Positions 1 through 6,637 are shown, counted from the stretch's first letter. The stretch is 7,746 nt of DNA from SZUA-584 sp050943225 (GCA_050943225.1 JBMNOT010000092.1:1-7746); one strand, 5' to 3'. The notes: generated by a model not told the origin, from the sequence alone. A program made the numbers and translations.

Positions 1-48
1 GCAACTACAGCGCTATCAAAGATGGGACAACAACTTTCCTTTGCTTGT

Positions 49-98
49 TTTGGGTCGGAAATCCCCCCTCCAGTTTTGGAGGGAGCTTTCCGCCCAAA
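49..98. repeat. Large imperfect hairpin upstream of the carboxypeptidase gene
   Basis: An outer stem pairs TTTGGG-t-CGGAAA (49-61) with TTTCCG-CCCAAA (87-98), 12 base pairs with one bulged T at 55. Inside it an inner stem pairs CCCTCCA (66-72) with TGGAGGG (77-83) around the loop GTTT. Neither strand has a T-run just after the structure, so it is not a standard intrinsic terminator. It lies upstream of the best promoter of the carboxypeptidase gene, so it is probably not in that mRNA. It may belong to the 3' end of a transcript entering from outside the window, or to a dispersed repeat. The pairing is directly visible; the function is unknown. Confidence 0.6.
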
Positions 99-143
99 GT
101 GTAACAGATCATTTGACAACGTAGACTGATTTTAGAGAGTTCA

Positions 144-173
144 TGTGATTTTTTACCGCAGTTGTGTTATACT
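144..173 (+). promoter_or_regulatory. Probable sigmaA promoter of the D,D-carboxypeptidase gene
   Basis: An extended -10 element, TG-T-TATACT, sits at 165-173 and would start transcription near 180. The -35 region around 144-150 (TGTGATT) is a poor match, which is common for extended -10 promoters. A perfect TTGACA at 113-118 has no -10 at the right distance and is probably fortuitous. Confidence 0.55.
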
Positions 174-179
174 ATTTAA

Positions 180-218
180 TTACCGTAAGGTAACTATAAA
201 GCCGACGGGGGGTCGGCT
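180..218 (+). promoter_or_regulatory. Two small dyads in the 5' leader of the carboxypeptidase mRNA
   Basis: TTACC-gtaa-GGTAA (180-193) lies at the predicted transcription start, and AGCCGAC-ggggg-GTCGGCT (200-218) lies just before the Shine-Dalgarno stretch GGGGGAAG (222-229). The first could be an operator at +1 or a 5'-end stem. The second is a stable 7-bp hairpin with a G5 loop, ending 18 nt before the TTG start. Both are perfect in sequence; any regulatory role is inference. Confidence 0.4.
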
Positions 219-236
219 GTTGGGGGAAGTGGCAGC

Positions 237-1649
237 TTGAAGCGAAGCCTGACCATATTGTGCATAATCTTATCCCTGGTTTTGTGCTTGTCCTGGGGTG
301 GTATAAGGGTTGCTTTGGCGGAGGAGGATGCGGATTATCCCGGCAATCTGTCCTCTTACGGTGCCGTGCTGCTCATGGACGCGGATTCCGGCCGCGTGCT
401 GGTGAGCCGCAACGAAACCGTGCAAATTGAACCGGCCAGCACCACCAAGATCATGACGTGCATACTGGCGCTGGAAAGCGGGAAAATGAACGATGACGTG
501 ACCATCAGCGACAAGGCGGTGCGCGCTGCGGGCCAGACGTTGGGGCTGGTGAAGGGCGAGACTGTGCCGATGAGCGCGCTGGTGAACGCCATGATGATGT
601 ATTCCGGCAACGATGCGGCTGTGGCGATAGCGGAGCACGTGGCCGGCGACGTGGACACGTTTGTGGACATAATGAACGCCAAGGCTCAGGCGCTGGGCAT
701 GAACAGTACGCATTTCGTCAACCCCAGCGGCTTGCATGACGCCAGCCACTTAACGACTGCGGAGGACATGGCTAAACTCGCGCAGTATGCGATGAAGAAT
801 CAGAATTTTGTGAGTATTGTCAGCCAGGAATCGTTCACGCTGCCTCGGACGGATAAGCGGATGGAAAAGGAGTTCCGAAACACCAATTATCTGCTGCGCA
901 AGGACAAGGATGCCTATTACGCCTACGCGACAGGCATCAAAACGGGTGATACGACGCAGGCGGGCAAGTGCCTAGCTGCGTCGGCATCCAAAGACGGCAT
1001 GAACCTCATCTGCATGATATTTAAGGACACCTCGGAAGACGGCCAAAAGCGCTGGTCTGAAGCCAAAGCGCTGTTTGAATACGGGTTCGACAATTATACG
1101 ACGCTGGAAGTCCAGACCCTTTTGGACAAGGCGCCTCCCGTGCGGGTACAGGTGGAGAATTATTCGCCTGCGGACGAGAGCGACGGGCTGCTCACATTCG
1201 AGGCTCCGTCCAGCCCCGGCACGCTGGTGACGGTTAAAAAGTCGACGGCTCAAAGCATACTGGAGTCCAAGGATACGGACGCCATCGAGGCGATGCCCTA
1301 TTATGACGACGATAAGCTGGCGGCGCCGATACTCAAGGGGGATGTGCTGGGCACCGTGACTTACAGGTGCAAGGCCACCGGCGAGGAGCTGTATACCGGC
1401 ACCCTGGTCGCTTCGCGCGGCGTGCGGGAGGCCGGTTCTGAGCCGGACGCCTCGGGCGGCACCGCGGTGTCGGTGATGCCCGCGGTCAGCGTAGAGGAAA
1501 TCAGCAAGCACGACGACAGCATCTACTACTGGCTGATCGTGCCGGGGGTGCTGATTGCCCTCCTGATATGGCGGCTGGTGACGGAGCAGCGCCGCAAGCG
1601 CAAACGGTACGGCAAAAAACGCCCGTATTACAGCTACCGCATCAAATAG
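237..1649 (+). CDS. D-alanyl-D-alanine carboxypeptidase, PBP5-type (DacA/DacF family, peptidase S11)
   Basis: Secreted penicillin-binding protein that removes the terminal D-Ala from peptidoglycan pentapeptides and so limits cross-linking. A signal peptide covers about residues 1-28 (basic MKRS, hydrophobic core, A-L-A before EE). The S11 catalytic motifs are all present in order: SxxK as S68-T-T-K71, SxN as S123-G-N125, and KTG at 235-237. A PBP5 C-terminal beta domain follows at about 296-395. The protein then differs from the usual form: after a low-complexity linker there is a transmembrane segment (about 429-447) and a strongly basic tail (450-463), instead of the amphipathic anchoring helix typical of PBP5. 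At 470 aa it is longer than the common 380-440 aa. The start is TTG, placed 7 nt after the purine-rich GGGGGAAG and giving a complete signal peptide. It is monocistronic, convergent with the topoisomerase operon. Family assignment is firm; which Dac paralogue is not. Confidence 0.95.
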   Translation: MKRSLTILCIILSLVLCLSWGGIRVALAEEDADYPGNLSSYGAVLLMDADSGRVLVSRNETVQIEPASTTKIMTCILALESGKMNDDVTISDKAVRAAGQTLGLVKGETVPMSALVNAMMMYSGNDAAVAIAEHVAGDVDTFVDIMNAKAQALGMNSTHFVNPSGLHDASHLTTAEDMAKLAQYAMKNQNFVSIVSQESFTLPRTDKRMEKEFRNTNYLLRKDKDAYYAYATGIKTGDTTQAGKCLAASASKDGMNLICMIFKDTSEDGQKRWSEAKALFEYGFDNYTTLEVQTLLDKAPPVRVQVENYSPADESDGLLTFEAPSSPGTLVTVKKSTAQSILESKDTDAIEAMPYYDDDKLAAPILKGDVLGTVTYRCKATGEELYTGTLVASRGVREAGSEPDASGGTAVSVMPAVSVEEISKHDDSIYYWLIVPGVLIALLIWRLVTEQRRKRKRYGKKRPYYSYRIK

Positions 1650-1661
1650 GGGAGGCATAAG

Positions 1662-1689
1662 GTCATACTTCCCTGACTCGAGTCATACT
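1662..1689. repeat. 12-bp perfect palindrome overlapping an 8-bp direct repeat
   Basis: TGACTCGAGTCA at 1674-1685 is a perfect palindrome. The octamer GTCATACT occurs at 1662-1669 and again at 1682-1689, exactly 20 bp apart, the second copy overlapping the palindrome. It lies 25 nt after the carboxypeptidase stop and just before the terminator hairpin. It could be a protein-binding site or the scar of a small insertion; nothing else in the window repeats it. Confidence 0.5.
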
Positions 1690-1698
1690 AAGTGTAAG

Positions 1699-1726
1699 AA
1701 AAAAGCCGCGGACAAGCGCGGCTTTT
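1699..1726. terminator. Two-way Rho-independent terminator between convergent genes
   Basis: GCCGCG (1705-1710) and CGCGGC (1717-1722) form a GC stem around the loop GACAAG. A run of six A lies on the left (1699-1704) and TTTT on the right (1723-1726). Read on the minus strand, the hairpin is followed by T6, which makes a good terminator for the topoisomerase operon. Read on the plus strand it is followed by T4 and can end the carboxypeptidase transcript 50 nt after its stop. The 3' UTR of the topoisomerase mRNA would be about 225 nt. Confidence 0.8.
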
Positions 1727-1731
1727 CAGCT

Positions 1732-1845
1732 TGGCGAAAAACCAATGGTTTTTCGCCAGTTTTCTGATTTTATGCAGTTCCTCGTACCTCGAAACCGCAT
1801 AAAATCGCAAAGTCTGGGCTGCGCGGGCAAAGCCCGTCTTGCCCA
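1732..1845. repeat. Cluster of nested inverted repeats in the convergent intergenic region
   Basis: Three structures lie in a row. First, arms TGGCGAAAAACCA (1732-1744) and TGGTTTTTCGCCA (1746-1758) form a perfect 13-bp inverted repeat with a single base between them; on the plus strand it is followed by the T-rich GTTTTCTGATTTT, so it may act as a second terminator. Second, GATTTTATGC (1766-1775) pairs with GCATAAAATC (1797-1806) around 21 nt. Third, TGGGC (1815-1819) and GCCCA (1841-1845) enclose CGGGC-aaa-GCCCG (1824-1836). All would lie in the 3' UTR of the topoisomerase mRNA. The density of pairing is far above what one terminator needs. It resembles small palindromic interspersed elements, but copy number cannot be seen here. 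The rest of the gap to 1950 shows only a weak dyad, TAAAC-ttc-GTTTA (1928-1940). Confidence 0.6.
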
Positions 1846-1950
1846 CAAAATATATTTGGACTTCTGAAAAGCAAGGCAGCAACTCTTTAGGACAGAGAAG
1901 AGCAAGTAAGCCGCTGATACTCTGTTTTAAACTTCGTTTATACCCTGATA

Positions 1951-4380
1951 CTACGACAGGAACGACTTGCCCGCGGATACCACGACGTCGCCCAGCACCG
2001 CGAGCACAACGGAGCTGCCGCGGCCCACGCGGTTCTGACGGACGATTTCCTCAGACGACAGGCTGAAGGTTTGTCCCGACTTCAGCGTCACCACGACGCC
2101 GCACGGCTCCGAGACGGGGAAGGCCGCCGCCACGTACGTGCCGGTGGAGCCGTTCTTGAAGAACGAGATCGCTTTCACGCCCTTGCCGCCGCGGCACTGC
2201 GATTCAAACTCGGTGACGTATGTCAGCTTGGCGTGGCCGAGCTCGGTAAATACTGCCACCTCGTCGTCGTTTGCAATGGGAGCCGCCATCACGACGCTGT
2301 CGCCCTTCTCCAGCGTCACCGCCTTGACGCCTTTGGCGGTGCGGCCCATCGCGGGTACGTCGGAAGAGGAGAACCTTATCGCCATGCCGCCTCGCGTGAC
2401 CACGAGGAAATCGCTTTCCTCGCTCAGCAGGTGAACGGCGATGATGCAGCCGCCCTCGGCAAGGCCGCAGGCTGCTATTTTTTTGTTGCGCACGTTGTAT
2501 TCGGCGAGGCTGGTGCGCTTGATGAGCCCGCCCATTGTCGCGAAGAACACGTGCGTGTTCTCATCGAATTCCGATACCGAGAACAGGCCCGCTACGCTTT
2601 CGCCCGGCGCAAGCCCTGCGAGCAGTGCGGACAGCGGTTTGCCCTTGTCGCGCAGCTTGCACTCGGGGATGTCAGAGACCGGCAGCGTGAAAAGCGTACC
2701 CATATTGGTGAATATCTGCACGCGCTTGTCGGTGGCGGATGGCACGATGCATTTGACGACCTCGCCGTCCGCCGGGGAGGATTTCTGATAAGATTTCTGG
2801 TTGACGCGCTTCAAAAAATCGTTCTGTGTCAGTATGATGACGCATTCCTCTACGTTTTTGAACTCGTACTCGTCGATCTCCACCTCGTGGCTGGTGTTCA
2901 GGATGCGCGTGCGCCGCTTATCGCCATAGTTCTCCTTGATCTCGGTAAGCTCATTCATAATGACGCGCATCAGCCTGGCTTCGGACGCAAGTATGGCTTC
3001 CAACCGCCTGATGGTCTCCAGTATGAACGCGTATTCCTTGCGCAACGCGTCGATTTCCAGCGCGGTCAGCCGCGCGAGCCGCATGTCGAGTATGGCCTGA
3101 GCCTGAATGTCGGTGAGCGCAAAACGGGATATCAGCTTGGCTTTGGCCTCCTTGGGAGAGGAGGAGCCGCGGATGATGCGGATGACTTCGTCGATGTTCT
3201 GCACCGCGACGATGAGGCCGGCCAGTATATGTTCGCGCTGCCTTGCTCTCTCCAGATCGTAGCGTGTGCGGCGCGTGACGATGTCCTTCTGGAATGCGAT
3301 GTAATGGTCGATGACATCCATCAGCGACAGCTGTTTGGGCTGCCCGTCCGCGATGCACACCATGTTGATGCCAAACGTCACCTGCAGGTCCGAGTATTTA
3401 TAGAGGCAGTTGAGTATCTTTTTGGGGTCGTAATCCTTGCGCACCTCGATGACGGCCCGCAGGCCGGTGCGGTCCGACTCGTCACGGATGTCCGAAATGC
3501 CCGCGAACATGTCCTTTTTCTGCTCCGTTACGGTGAGTATCTTGCTGAGCATCGCCGCTTTGTTGACCTGGTACGGCACTTCGGTGATCACGATGTTGGT
3601 CTTGCCGTTGCTGCCCTTTTCGATGCTGGCTTTGGCGCGGATGACCACCTTGCCGCGGCCCGTCTCGTACGCTTCGCGCAGGCCGTCCAGGCCGAGCAGG
3701 TAGCCGCCGGTGGGGAAGTCCGGGCCGGGGATGTACTGCATCAGCTCATCCAGCGTGAGATTCGGGTTCTGGATGCGCGCGATCACGCCGTCGATAACTT
3801 CCGCGAGGTTGTGCGGCGGGATGTTGGTCGCCAGGCCCACCGCGATGCCCGATGCGCCGTTGACCAGCAGGTTGGGGAAACGCGCGGGCAGCAGGGTGGG
3901 TTCTTTCAATGTATCGTCGAAGTTAAACGTGAAAGGCACAGTGTCCTTCTCAATATGGGCGAGCAGCTCCATGGCGATGGGAGAAAGGCGCGCTTCGGTA
4001 TAGCGCATCGCGGCGGCGCTGTCGCCGTCTATGCTGCCAAAGTTGCCGTGGCCGTTCACCAGCGGCGCGCGCATCACGAAATCCTGCGCCATGCGCACCA
4101 TCGCGTCGTACACCGACGAATCGCCGTGCGGGTGGTATTTACCGAGGCAGTCGCCCACGATGCGCGCGGATTTGCGGTGCGGCTTGTCCGGCGTTAAGCC
4201 CAGCTCCAGCATGGTGTAGAGTATGCGCCGCTGCACCGGCTTTAAGCCGTCTTCCACGCGCGGCAGGGCGCGGTCCATGATGACGTACTCCGCGAACGGT
4301 ATCATCGAGTTGTGCATCATCTCGCTCATCGAGACGGGCGTGACGCCGTTGGATATCTGTTCAGGGATTTTATTGGACAT
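1951..4380 (-). CDS. gyrA/parC: Type IIA DNA topoisomerase subunit A (GyrA/ParC family; probable topoisomerase IV-like paralogue of GyrA)
   Basis: DNA breakage-reunion subunit, partner of the B subunit encoded just upstream. The catalytic Arg-Tyr pair is R126-Y127 in the AAMRYTE motif. The quinolone region (GKYHPHGDSSVYD) carries Ser88 and Asp92, the residues usual in sensitive enzymes. The winged-helix, tower and coiled-coil regions run to about residue 500, with the gate-region motif QAQAILDMRL at 426-435. A beta-pinwheel C-terminal domain follows (about 505-800). The segment GHGNFGSIDGDSAAAMRYTEARL is GyrA-like rather than like Bacillus ParC. However, the GyrA-box of blade 1 is replaced by KSSPADG (533-539), and only a box-like QCRGGKG (728-734) remains in a late blade. 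Loss of the blade-1 box is known to abolish DNA wrapping and supercoiling in gyrase, so a decatenating, topoisomerase IV-like role is inferred. The length of 809 aa fits both families. The ATG follows AAGGTG and overlaps the B gene by 11 nt. Confidence 0.95.
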   Translation of the reverse strand: MSNKIPEQISNGVTPVSMSEMMHNSMIPFAEYVIMDRALPRVEDGLKPVQRRILYTMLELGLTPDKPHRKSARIVGDCLGKYHPHGDSSVYDAMVRMAQDFVMRAPLVNGHGNFGSIDGDSAAAMRYTEARLSPIAMELLAHIEKDTVPFTFNFDDTLKEPTLLPARFPNLLVNGASGIAVGLATNIPPHNLAEVIDGVIARIQNPNLTLDELMQYIPGPDFPTGGYLLGLDGLREAYETGRGKVVIRAKASIEKGSNGKTNIVITEVPYQVNKAAMLSKILTVTEQKKDMFAGISDIRDESDRTGLRAVIEVRKDYDPKKILNCLYKYSDLQVTFGINMVCIADGQPKQLSLMDVIDHYIAFQKDIVTRRTRYDLERARQREHILAGLIVAVQNIDEVIRIIRGSSSPKEAKAKLISRFALTDIQAQAILDMRLARLTALEIDALRKEYAFILETIRRLEAILASEARLMRVIMNELTEIKENYGDKRRTRILNTSHEVEIDEYEFKNVEECVIILTQNDFLKRVNQKSYQKSSPADGEVVKCIVPSATDKRVQIFTNMGTLFTLPVSDIPECKLRDKGKPLSALLAGLAPGESVAGLFSVSEFDENTHVFFATMGGLIKRTSLAEYNVRNKKIAACGLAEGGCIIAVHLLSEESDFLVVTRGGMAIRFSSSDVPAMGRTAKGVKAVTLEKGDSVVMAAPIANDDEVAVFTELGHAKLTYVTEFESQCRGGKGVKAISFFKNGSTGTYVAAAFPVSEPCGVVVTLKSGQTFSLSSEEIVRQNRVGRGSSVVLAVLGDVVVSAGKSFLS

Positions 4381-6340
4381 GGCCGCTCACCTTTTCCTTG
4401 TAAAAACTGTCTTCTTTGTTGAAGTTGGCGTGTTCCGAGATATACAGCTTGCGCGGCTCCGCCTTGTCGCCCATCAGCAGCGTCACGAGCCGCTCTGCTT
4501 CCGCCGCATCGTCCAGCTCCACCTGGTAAAGCTTTCGGGTTGCGGGGTTCATGGTGGTTTCCCACAGCTGCTCGGGATTCATCTCGCCCAGGCCTTTATA
4601 GCGCTGTACGTTGGCGTCCTTGCCCAGAGCCTGCTGGGCTGCTCTCAGCTCGGCATCGTTGTAGGCGTATATCGATTTGTTTCCCTTATACACGCGGTAC
4701 AGCGGCGGCCGGCCGATATAGATGTGGCCTGCCGTCAGCAGCTCGCGGAAGTAGCGGTAGAAGAACGTCAGCAGTATGGCGCGGATGTGCGCGCCGTCCT
4801 GGTCCGCGTCTGAGAGTATGATGATCTTATGGTATTTTAAGTCCTCTTCGTCGAACGTGCCGTCGAACCCGGTGCCGAGGGCGGTGATGATGGAGCGGTA
4901 CTCCTCGTTCTCGATCACCTGGTCCAGCCGCTTTTTCTCCACGTTGAGCGGCTTGCCCCTCAAGGGGAGTATGGCCTGGAACCTGCGGTCGCGGCCCTGC
5001 TTGGCACTACCGCCCGCGCTGTCGCCCTCCACGATGAACAGCTCGTTCCTGGTCGCGTCACGGCCGGTGCAGCTGGAGAGCTTGCCCACCAGCGGCGCGC
5101 TTTCCAGCTTGCTGCGCTGGCGCTCCAGCTTCTTGGCTTTGTTGGCGGCCTCGCGCGCTTTGGCGGCGTTTACCGCCTTGCCCACCAGTTCCGTCACGAT
5201 GGCGGTGTTGTTGAGGTCCGCGAGGAACAGCGAGAGCTTTTCCTGCACGATGCCCTCCACGATGGTCTTGACTTCTGTGTTGCCCAGCTTGGCCTTGGTC
5301 TGCCCTTCAAACTGCGCGTCTTTCATGCGCACGCTGATGACAGCAGTGAGGCCTTCGCGGTAGTCGTCGCCCGAGAGGTTCTCGTCTTTGTCCTTGAGCA
5401 GCCCGGACTGTCGGGCGTATTCGTTCATCACCTTGGTGTGCGCCGATTTAAAGCCGGACACGTGCGTGCCGCCGTCCGGCGTGGGGATGTTGTTGACAAA
5501 CGAGACGATGTTTTCGTTGTAGGTGTCGTTGTACTGCAGCGCGATTTCCACCTTCACGTCGCCGCGTTCGCCATCCAGATAGATGGGCGTTTTGTGCAGC
5601 ACCGTTTTATCCTGGTTGAGGTACTGCACGAAATCCACCACGCCGCCCGAGTACTCGAACGTTTCCTTTTTAAAATGGCCGTCTTTTTTGACGCGTTCGT
5701 CGGTCAGCGTGATCTTGACGCCCTTGGTCAGAAACGAGATGACGCGCAGGTGCGAGGCTACCGTGTCGTAATTCATCGATATCGTCTCGAAAACGCGGTC
5801 GTCGGGCAGGAAAGTGATCTTGGTGCCGCGGTTTTTGGTGGTTCCGATCTCCTCCAGCCTGGTTATCGGGCGTCCGCTCTCGATTTTGCCGTTTTTCATG
5901 ATGCTCTCATAGCGCTGCTGGTAGATCTTGCCGCCGGAATATACCGTGGCCACCAGCCAGCGCGACAGCGCGTTCACTACCGACGCGCCCACGCCGTGCA
6001 GGCCGCCCGAATAGGTGTATGAATTGCTGGTGAACTTGCCGCCGGCGTGCAGCTGCGTGAACACCACTTCCACGCCGGAAACTTTTTTCTCGGGATGGAG
6101 ACCTACCGGTATGCCGCGCCCGTTATCCTCCACTGTAACGGAGTTGTCCGCGTGCAGCGTGATGCTGATCCTGTCGGCATACCCGTTTGCCGCTTCGTCC
6201 ACGGCGTTGTCCACGATCTCCCAGAGCAGATGGTGCAGACCTCGCTGGCCGGTGGAGCCGATATACATGCCGGGGCGCTTGCGCACCGCGTCCAGCCCTT
6301 CCAGCACCTGTATGTCTTTGACTGTGTATTCTTTGGCCAT
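4370..6340 (-). CDS. gyrB/parE: Type IIA DNA topoisomerase subunit B (GyrB/ParE family, ATPase)
   Basis: ATPase and strand-capture subunit that works as an A2B2 tetramer with the downstream gene product. The GHKL ATPase motifs are intact: catalytic Glu41 and Asn45 in WEIVDNAVDEA, EDNGRGIP at 71-78 and GGLHGVGAS at 112-120. The ATP-contacting lysine loop QTKAKLGN is at 347-354. The Toprim metal site is complete, with EGDSAGG at 438-444 and DADQDG at 511-516, followed by the GyrB/ParE signature RYKGLGEMN (580-588). At 656 aa it is the short form without the long insert of Gram-negative GyrB. Several stretches (LSGDDYREGLTA, QFEGQTKAKLGN, LNVEKKRLD, ALGTG) read as GyrB-like, others (QQRYE, SFVNN, RDRRFQA) as ParE-like, so the symbol is left open. 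The ATG at 6340 follows CGGAGG by 4 nt. It is first in the operon; its stop TAA lies inside the A-subunit gene, which suggests translational coupling. Confidence 0.95.
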   Translation of the reverse strand: MAKEYTVKDIQVLEGLDAVRKRPGMYIGSTGQRGLHHLLWEIVDNAVDEAANGYADRISITLHADNSVTVEDNGRGIPVGLHPEKKVSGVEVVFTQLHAGGKFTSNSYTYSGGLHGVGASVVNALSRWLVATVYSGGKIYQQRYESIMKNGKIESGRPITRLEEIGTTKNRGTKITFLPDDRVFETISMNYDTVASHLRVISFLTKGVKITLTDERVKKDGHFKKETFEYSGGVVDFVQYLNQDKTVLHKTPIYLDGERGDVKVEIALQYNDTYNENIVSFVNNIPTPDGGTHVSGFKSAHTKVMNEYARQSGLLKDKDENLSGDDYREGLTAVISVRMKDAQFEGQTKAKLGNTEVKTIVEGIVQEKLSLFLADLNNTAIVTELVGKAVNAAKAREAANKAKKLERQRSKLESAPLVGKLSSCTGRDATRNELFIVEGDSAGGSAKQGRDRRFQAILPLRGKPLNVEKKRLDQVIENEEYRSIITALGTGFDGTFDEEDLKYHKIIILSDADQDGAHIRAILLTFFYRYFRELLTAGHIYIGRPPLYRVYKGNKSIYAYNDAELRAAQQALGKDANVQRYKGLGEMNPEQLWETTMNPATRKLYQVELDDAAEAERLVTLLMGDKAEPRKLYISEHANFNKEDSFYKEKVSGHVQ

Positions 6341-6424
6341 AACGCCTCCGTTAAGCTGATTGCGTTCTTGCCGTTTTTGAGAAAGAACAACAAAATATAG
6401 TATACATCAATAAAACCACACACT

Positions 6425-6453
6425 ATATTACAGGAAAAACGTTCATTTATCAA
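6425..6453 (-). promoter_or_regulatory. SigmaA promoter of the topoisomerase operon
   Basis: On the minus strand, TTGATA (6453-6448) is followed after exactly 17 nt by TAATAT (6430-6425), close to consensus. Transcription would start near 6418 and give a leader of about 75 nt. A second -10-like TATACT lies at 6404-6399 without a clear -35, possibly a weaker downstream promoter. The region is sharply more AT-rich than the flanking coding DNA. Confidence 0.75.
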
Positions 6454-6480
6454 TGGATTTTTGTTTTTCGGGAACATATG

Positions 6481-6518
6481 TGCGTATTGATGCGGGCGGA
6501 ATACGCAAGCCGGCCGGC
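6481..6518. repeat. Hairpin plus GC-rich palindrome upstream of the topoisomerase promoter
   Basis: TGCGTATT (6481-6488) and AATACGCA (6500-6507) are a perfect 8-bp inverted repeat with an 11-nt loop. Immediately after it, GCCGGCCGGC (6509-6518) is a self-complementary decamer followed by CTTTT. The pair lies about 30 bp upstream of the -35 box of the topoisomerase promoter. It is not a standard terminator for the dCMP deaminase transcript, which has its own at 6616-6645. Role unknown. Confidence 0.4.
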
Positions 6519-6538
6519 CTTTTAGCGGAAGCAGGCTG

Positions 6539-6637
6539 ATGATGGCCTTGCGGTATGGAGATGGAGAAGCTGTTAACGCAGGACGAGGGCTTATGGGAGA
6601 AGATGCGCAGGCATTAAAAAGAGCTGAGGCAGGTTAA
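6539..6637 (+). other. Possible small ORF or gene remnant
   Basis: This stretch between the topoisomerase promoter and the dCMP deaminase terminator is GC-richer and more coding-like than a normal spacer. One forward frame, with ATG at 6539, encodes 32 aa and stops at 6637. Another frame open from 6543 reads MEMEKLLTQDEGLWEKMRRH from ATG 6555, which looks like the C-terminal end of a protein. Only a weak purine stretch (AGCGGAAG, 6524-6531) precedes the first ATG. I do not recognise either product. A decayed fragment of a lost gene is more likely than a functional small protein. Confidence 0.2.

Noticed and set aside
113..118. Perfect TTGACA as the -35 box of the carboxypeptidase promoter
   Set aside because: No -10-like hexamer lies 16-18 nt downstream, and the extended -10 at 165-173 is too far away to pair with it.
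1..126. C-terminal end of an upstream protein on the plus strand
   Set aside because: All three forward frames are open for more than 100 nt (stops at 102, 122 and 127), none gives a recognisable protein end, and a large hairpin occupies the middle. No frame can be chosen.
1688..1882. Minus-strand frame of 64 codons in the convergent gap
   Set aside because: It has a TTG start without a Shine-Dalgarno and runs through three inverted repeats and the terminator hairpin. It is better explained as part of a repeat or 3' UTR than as a gene.
4122..4134. Quinolone-resistance substitution in the A subunit
   Set aside because: The positions matching E. coli Ser83 and Asp87 are still Ser88 and Asp92, so no resistance change is visible there.
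2071..4197. Open frame of 708 codons antisense to the topoisomerase A gene
   Set aside because: It mirrors the GC-rich codon pattern of the real gene, is rich in His, Arg, Ala and Val without recognisable domains, and covers a gene whose catalytic motifs are all intact. The same holds for the antisense frames at 4223-4813 and 5438-6022.
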